A program made the position numbers and the translations under genes. Under the pieces are notes generated by a model. It saw nothing but the letters and a program-made list of their open reading frames with translations, had not been told where the DNA came from and searched no databases. From the NCBI GenBank assembly GCA_037974965.1, contig JBBPFI010000003.1:434001-498000 (forward strand): DNA of 64,000 bases. Reading direction: 5' to 3'. Origin of the DNA: Dacryopinax spathularia. Lineage: Eukaryota > Basidiomycota > Dacrymycetes > Dacrymycetales > Dacrymycetaceae. Positions within the stretch are counted from its first letter, which is position 1, and each line of letters starts with the position of its first letter. Below, in pieces: positions 59,077 to 64,000 of the stretch.

Positions 59077-60927
59077 TTACTCGTTGAAAGGATCTTCTTG
59101 CAGATAGGTAGCGATGATCGACCTGCCCGAGAACTGACGACCCGCGACCGCGTTAAGAGCCTTGCTGGCAGATGCTGTGTCAGCGAACTTCACGTAGACG
59201 CGACCGACACCCAGTTCGACGTCCGACTTGACCGGTTCTGAATCGCTGCTAGGCACCCATCTGTTCTCGCGCTTCTGCGGCCGTGGGATCTTGATGTCGA
59301 CAACCTGGCCGTACCTGCCCATCTCGTCACGCACGTCCTCGAGAATATCTTCATAATCCTGGTCCTTGATCAACTCCTCTGCTGTCACCATGTTGAGCAA
59401 GAGCAGGATAGGGCTAGGCGGGTTGCTGTTGTCGACAGGGAGAATTGCAGGGCGAGGAGGCGGGGGAGCTCCTGGCATATTCGGCATGCCGGGCTTGCCT
59501 GGGTTCGCTCCGATGGAAGCACGCTGTACGACGAGATAACGGTCACCTAGCTCCATGCCGTTCAAACCTTGGCAGGCAACGTCGGTAATGCTGGGATCCA
59601 TGTATTCAAAGAAGGCGAAGCCCTGAACCAAAGGTTAGACTAATCAATACGACCCAAGAACGAATTGGAGCTCACCTTCGACTGGCCAGTAGAACCGTCT
59701 TTCACAAGGTTGAAAGCACGAAGTTCACCGAAAGTCTGCAGGAGCTCCATGACCTGTGCTTCGTTAAGGTAGGTAGGCAAGCCACCGACGAAGATCTTGT
59801 TGATAGAGTCCGGCACATTAGTGGACACAACGCCGGGTACGATACCGCCGAATACAACTGCCAGATCGGTCGCGCTGAGATAGTCCTTGGGCCTGCGGAT
59901 TTTGAGCGGCTGCCCTAAGAAAACGGTACCGTCTAGTTCCAGAGTCTTTGTAGCATCATCGGGGTTCGAGAACTACGCAAGATGGCATGAGCACATATTC
60001 CCGGTCGAGTAATAGGACACTTACATCGATATATGCGTAATCCTTTTCGTGGTTGACCTTGATCTCCTGCAGACCTGCATCTTCGCCTTCGACTTTGACG
60101 CCCAGTTCAGGAAGCGTCGACTTGAGGAACGCCCTGAGGTTCTCCTCTGTAGTATCAGGTGTAATACCAGCAATGTACAGTCTGCGAGCCTGCTTTTCCA
60201 GATTTTCAGCTGAGGGTGGCGGGATGGCCATTGCTGCCGCTGCATAAGGATCGGGGGCAGAGCCCACCGGTGCCGGGATGTTGATGGCCACCGTATGCTG
60301 CCTGTTAGCGCCAGGAAGATTGAAGTAACCTATACCATTCGTCAGGCCACGGTAACATGGTTTGAGAGGACTGCGCACCTGTAGCCTTCGCCTGCATAGC
60401 AGTGTAAGCCTCATAGCCGGGTGCGTGCACGTCCCAACCGGAAGCCTTTCTCCTCCTCTGGCTCAGAGGCACAGTACCAGGCGGGGTCGGGCTTCTCCTT
60501 TCTGGCGTCCCAGCCTTCTCCCGTCCACGCCCTCTGTTATCATCCCTCCTACGCGGATCTCGTCCTCCACCACCGAAGTCGTCGTCCCTCCTTCTCCCGC
60601 CGCCGCCGCCATAACGGTCATCCCTGAAGCCACCGCGATCATCATCATATCGTCGACGATCATCGTCCCGACGACGAGGATCGCGGTCGTAGTCTCGTCG
60701 ACCTCCTCCATATCGGTCGTCACGGCCATCGCGGCGCGGATCGCGGCCTCCTCGGGAGCCGTCCATGGGATCATCGCGGGGCGGCCCACGGCGCCCTTCA
60801 CGGTCGTAATCATGACGAGGCGGGCGGCGGTCTACGAGAGCTTCGTCAGCAATGCATCCACAAGGAAGGAAGGGTTCGCAGCATCTGCGTAACCGTCAAG
60901 CATCTTGTACTTACCGTAGTCAGCCAT
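59077..60927 (-). CDS. U2AF2: Splicing factor U2AF large subunit
   Basis: Recognises the polypyrimidine tract at 3' splice sites. Minus-strand exons 60927-60915, 60831-60379, 60329-60025, 59972-59676 and 59622-59077 give 537 aa; the first coding exon is only 13 nt. Order: an Arg/Asp/Gly-rich N-terminus of about 100 residues (an RS-like region built mainly of RD and RG), a linker with SGWDVHAPGYEAYTAMQAKA (the U2AF35-binding and Trp region), RRM1 (RRLYIAGITPDTTEENLRAF), RRM2 (KIFVGGLPTYLNEAQVMELL and GFAFFEYMD) and the C-terminal UHM (LLLLNMVTAEELIKDQDYED, VKFADTASASKALNAVAGRQ) that binds SF1. RD repeats in place of RS dipeptides are unusual compared with animal U2AF65. Confidence 0.95.
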
Positions 60928-61192
60928 TTTGAGGATAAATACTGGGAATGATGCGGTCGGTTGGAGGCAAGGGACAAACGACGAGGTTGGAGGGGTTTAA
61001 GGAGAGAAACTGAGAGCACAGCCACAGAAGCCTATCATGAGCTGAACAATACGAACGCCTCATACAGTTCGCAGAGGTCACATGTTGGTAGACAAGAAAT
61101 CTAAATCAGTGGAGTGCATATGAAGGCTTTGTCCGAGAAATGAGCAGAAAAAGATTGCATTTTGGATATGATACGATTTACAGCTAGAACTC

Positions 61193-62018
61193 TCACGCCT
61201 CACTCTTCGACGGACCACCCCCAGCCACTGTTGTCGCTTGCGCACCGACGCCGTAGATGGCGGGATCAACACCATGGTACTTGTGGTTAACGAAGTTGAA
61301 CCTGTGCACAGTCAGTGATGGCTAGGAAAGGTGAAGACCCGTGCTCACCATGGCATCACAGCTATAAACACAAGAACGTGAACGGTCAGATGATACCCTC
61401 CCCCAGGAGAACAGGTGCGCACCAAGCTTCAATTGCGAGTTCTGCGAGTTGCGCATGGCGACACCTTGCATGTAGTCGCTCAAGGTCGACTCGCCATACA
61501 GCGGCTTGCCTTCCCGAACCCGCTTCGTCATCTCCGCATAGTCCTTATTCACCTCCCGCAAGTTCTCTGTCCAACCCCAGAATCGCTCTAATTGTATGCA
61601 CTTAGTACATGGAGAGAGGTGGGAGGAGATACCGGACGTACTTGATGACTGAATGTATGCGAAGAGAAACCCAGCAGTAGCACCAATCAGACCAGCCATT
61701 CGCAGCGGCATACGAAGGACGTGTGGCGGAGTCTTCACGCCGGTGGGCATGTCCAGCCAGTCTGGATCATGCATAAGTGTACTAATCAATGTCGCCTACA
61801 AGGGCACACGTACGGGAGTGCCAGATGATCGCAGGGCCAGACAAGGTGATAGCCCCTGCCCAGAAGAGGTCAGACGGCCGCATGAAGCGCACCACTCGCA
61901 TGAAGTGCGGGTCGGAGTCGATGAGAGGGTACGGTTGTGATAAAGTGGGCTGGAAGTTTGGTCGCCCGGGGTACTCCGGCACCGGAGGGGCCGACTCTTC
62001 AGTCTTATTGTCAGCCAT
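61193..62018 (-). CDS. NUO21: NADH:ubiquinone oxidoreductase (complex I) 21-kDa accessory subunit
   Basis: Mitochondrial inner-membrane subunit of complex I, 203 aa. Minus-strand exons 62018-61814, 61761-61642, 61587-61423, 61361-61349 and 61301-61193. The N-terminal part has YPLIDSDPHFMRVVRFMRPS, the family opening, then a hydrophobic helix, MPLRMAGLIGATAGFLFAYI, and the FWGWTENLREVNKDYAEMTK block with DYMQGVAMRNSQNSQLKLG. The 13-nt fourth exon restores VMPWFNFVNHKYHGVDPAIY, which the family requires; skipping it changes the frame. It is divergent from the nucleoporin-like gene, with 208 bp between starts. Presence of this subunit implies a functional complex I. Confidence 0.88.
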
Positions 62019-62226
62019 TGTTGTCCTGCAGAAGTACAGAAAGTAGCAATGTCCTGCAGTAGAGACTGAGGTCGCGGTGACCTCGACTTCCGAATGGAGG
62101 GAACGGAGACAGAACTGAATCCGTTTGGACTTTGCGGCGCGCGTTCGCCACTTCCCGCAAAGGGCAGAGGCTGCGTGGGCGGCCACTGAGGCCAACAGAG
62201 CGCCTTTTCTCTCAACGACGACCAAC
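62019..62226. promoter_or_regulatory. Short bidirectional promoter NUO21 / nucleoporin-like gene
   Basis: 208 bp between divergent starts. The plus-strand frame is open upstream to 62125, but the first residues there show no similarity or structure, so 62227 is taken as the start. Confidence 0.45.
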
Positions 62227-64000
62227 ATGGACTCGCCTCATCGTCAGGCGCGGACCATAGCTCGAACAAGTGCACGACAGGAACGATCTTCACCGTATAC
62301 CAGACCGCGTACGCAGTCACTAGCGCTCCAATCGACACAATCGGTGAGTTGACAGGGTTGTGCGTGAACCGTGGACGCTGACTTGAATCACAGCGCCAAC
62401 CCTCGTCAAGTTTCTTGACACTTCTGGGACGTGCAGTATCATGGTGGGTAGGAACAGGCCCCACGAACGGCGCGAGTAGGGATGCAGAAGGGAGGCTATC
62501 TGACGAAGATATGGAAGAGAGACCGGAAGAGGAGGAAGAGGAGAGAGATGGCACGATGACTCCCTTAGGTCCGCCAGGCGGCTTCAGCAGATCTGTATGT
62601 GCCCGATCTCCTATCGTCCGCGTCGTCTGACAGAACATAGATTGCACCCCCGGAGAAAACCCAGGACGAGGATGACGACGTCCAGATTATATCCCCTCCG
62701 CCACCAAAAGAACCACCACCTGAGCCGGCGGCGGCTGCGCCGCAGACGCCCGCACCAGCACCGAGAGTATCCTCTTTCAACAGCTTTGCTCGTAGCTTCC
62801 AGCCTGTCACTCCTCAGCAATCCGTCTCGTCCTCGCAAGTGCCTCCATATGGTGAAGACAAGTCCCCTGAAAGGATCAATGCGGCGATCAGCGAGTTCTT
62901 CGCGAAAAAGGGGTCTGAGCCTCTCTCTCCTATTGAATGGGCCGGGGTGCAGAAGATGCTCGAGGACCTACGCCAGGCCACAGCAGGTGAGCTCAGTGAC
63001 TCATACATCCGTGCCCTCATTCATGTAGCATATAGACGGTTCCGGGGAGTCTTTCAAGCTTTCCGCACCCGCATACAGCACTCCAACTTTCCGGGTCGGT
63101 ACGCCTGACCGTTCCACCCAACTACGAGCAAGCCGCTCCGTCGCTGCATCACCTCGTCGCTCGACTCCAGTACGAGGCACCCCCCCACTATACATCGGGC
63201 CAGGCTTCGGCGGTAACTCCCGTATGAGGAGTTCCACAAAACGCGACCCGCCGCCAGTTCCCAAACCCGAGACACCTACACCAGCAGAGAAGAATACATC
63301 GTTGACCCGCTCTACACTTAGCGCGTCGATGCTCGCAGCACCATCTTCAAATACCCCTGCAACGCCCGCTAAGGCTGCCGAACCCGTGAATCCATCCATT
63401 TCCCGATTGACTCGCCAGCCATCGGCACCGTCACCCCTCCGCAACGCTATATCCCGTAAGCATCACCCTCATTCTTATGGTATGCTCATCTCATGCTGCG
63501 TGTAGAAACATCCCCTAGCGGCGATCGTGTCTCGCCACCTAAAAGAGGGCCTACCATTGCTGCAAGCCTGTTGAAGGACCTCTTGGACGCCGGCAAGGTC
63601 TGTGGTCTTCCTACCTGATTCTTGGATACCGCTGACCAGAAGCGTGCAGAAGGACAGCAGTCCGCTCCAAAACCCATACCTGAACAGGCCAGGAGCCATA
63701 AAAGGCAAGATCAGGCCAAAGTCAAAGCCTGCTACGCCAACCCGCGCTTCAGATGAACCTGCCAAGCCAGCGGTCAATGGTACGAAGGTACCGGAATCGC
63801 CAGCGCCCGAACCGCAGACTGGAGCCAAGCGGGACGCGAAGGCTGCCTCACTTGACGAGCCTGCTGCCCCGACAGCCTCGTCGTCGCTCTTCGCAAGTAA
63901 AGAACAGCGTGCGGCTGCACCAAGCCCTCCTGCAGCGAAGAGGGCGCGCACATCCTTCGCTGACGCACAGGAGGTCTTCGATCTCCTGGAAGCGGACCAG
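62227..64000 (+). CDS. Probable nuclear-basket nucleoporin (Nup60/Nup1/Nup124-like), 3' partial
   Basis: Exons 62227-62343, 62394-62594, 62641-62986, 63036-63455, 63506-63597 and 63650 to the window edge all join in frame. After a basic N-terminus, SSSFLTLLGRAVSWWVGTGP near residue 43 looks like an amphipathic membrane-binding helix such as those that anchor Nup60 and Nup1. Next are an acidic stretch, a Pro-rich linker, and INAAISEFFAKKGSEPLSPI with EWAGVQKMLEDL, resembling a short linear motif shared by fungal basket nucleoporins. Then come LYIGPGFGG, Ser/Pro-rich disordered sequence and NPYLNRPGAIKGKIRPKS. Lys-rich motif AAKRART suggests nuclear import. FG repeats would be expected beyond the window. 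The family call is from motifs and layout only. Confidence 0.5.

Overview
This window is nuclear DNA of a filamentous or dimorphic basidiomycete, probably in Agaricomycotina. The evidence is GC-rich, densely packed genes, nearly all cut by several introns of about 45-60 bp with GTRNGT donors. Gene content agrees: a complex I accessory subunit, a large U2AF subunit, TFIIIC, SFH5-like lipid-transfer proteins and a JmjC protein of fungal type. I could not name a genus. About 27 protein genes can be assembled, most with a complete exon chain whose summed length closes in frame. No rRNA, tRNA, CRISPR array, virus-like element or autonomous transposon was found.

Region 1-8.3 kb is metabolic. It holds two paralogous MFS anion/allantoate-type permeases (the first cut by the window edge), a short-chain dehydrogenase between them, a 2-oxoglutarate/Fe(II) oxygenase divergent from the second permease, and a D-xylulose kinase. 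Region 9.6-18 kb carries acetyl-CoA carboxylase (9 exons, about 2228 aa) and histone H4. Region 18-23 kb is gene-poor, with one orphan gene on the minus strand. A Ser/Pro-rich protein follows at 23.2-25.0 kb.

Region 26-42 kb is a compact housekeeping block: two SFH5-like CRAL-TRIO genes with the same intron positions, a BTB protein, a 14-exon TFIIIC subunit, a likely APC13 subunit, an AP180-type ANTH endocytic adaptor with a GC-AG intron, a NASP/Sim3 histone chaperone, gamma-glutamyl phosphate reductase and the twin-CX9C protein COX23. The rRNA-processing WD protein IPI3 (42.1-44.0 kb) and an acyltransferase-3 membrane protein (44.9-46.7 kb) follow.

Region 47.5-50.1 kb is the most unusual. 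It is a head-to-tail pair of about 1.3 kb non-coding units, each with a G-rich heptamer minisatellite and a telomere-like GGGTTAGGG motif. The units share about 500 bp of perfect identity flanked by diverged sequence. A protein-like reading frame without a visible start codon lies beside it (50.3-50.8 kb).

Region 50.8-64 kb has a JmjC-domain protein, a basic zinc-finger nuclear protein, a tandem pair of EXPERA (TMEM97/sigma-2-like) membrane proteins with identical exon sizes, U2AF large subunit, the complex I 21-kDa subunit with a 13-nt microexon, and the start of a probable nuclear-basket nucleoporin that runs off the right edge. All functions are inferred from residues I could read; nothing was searched against a database.
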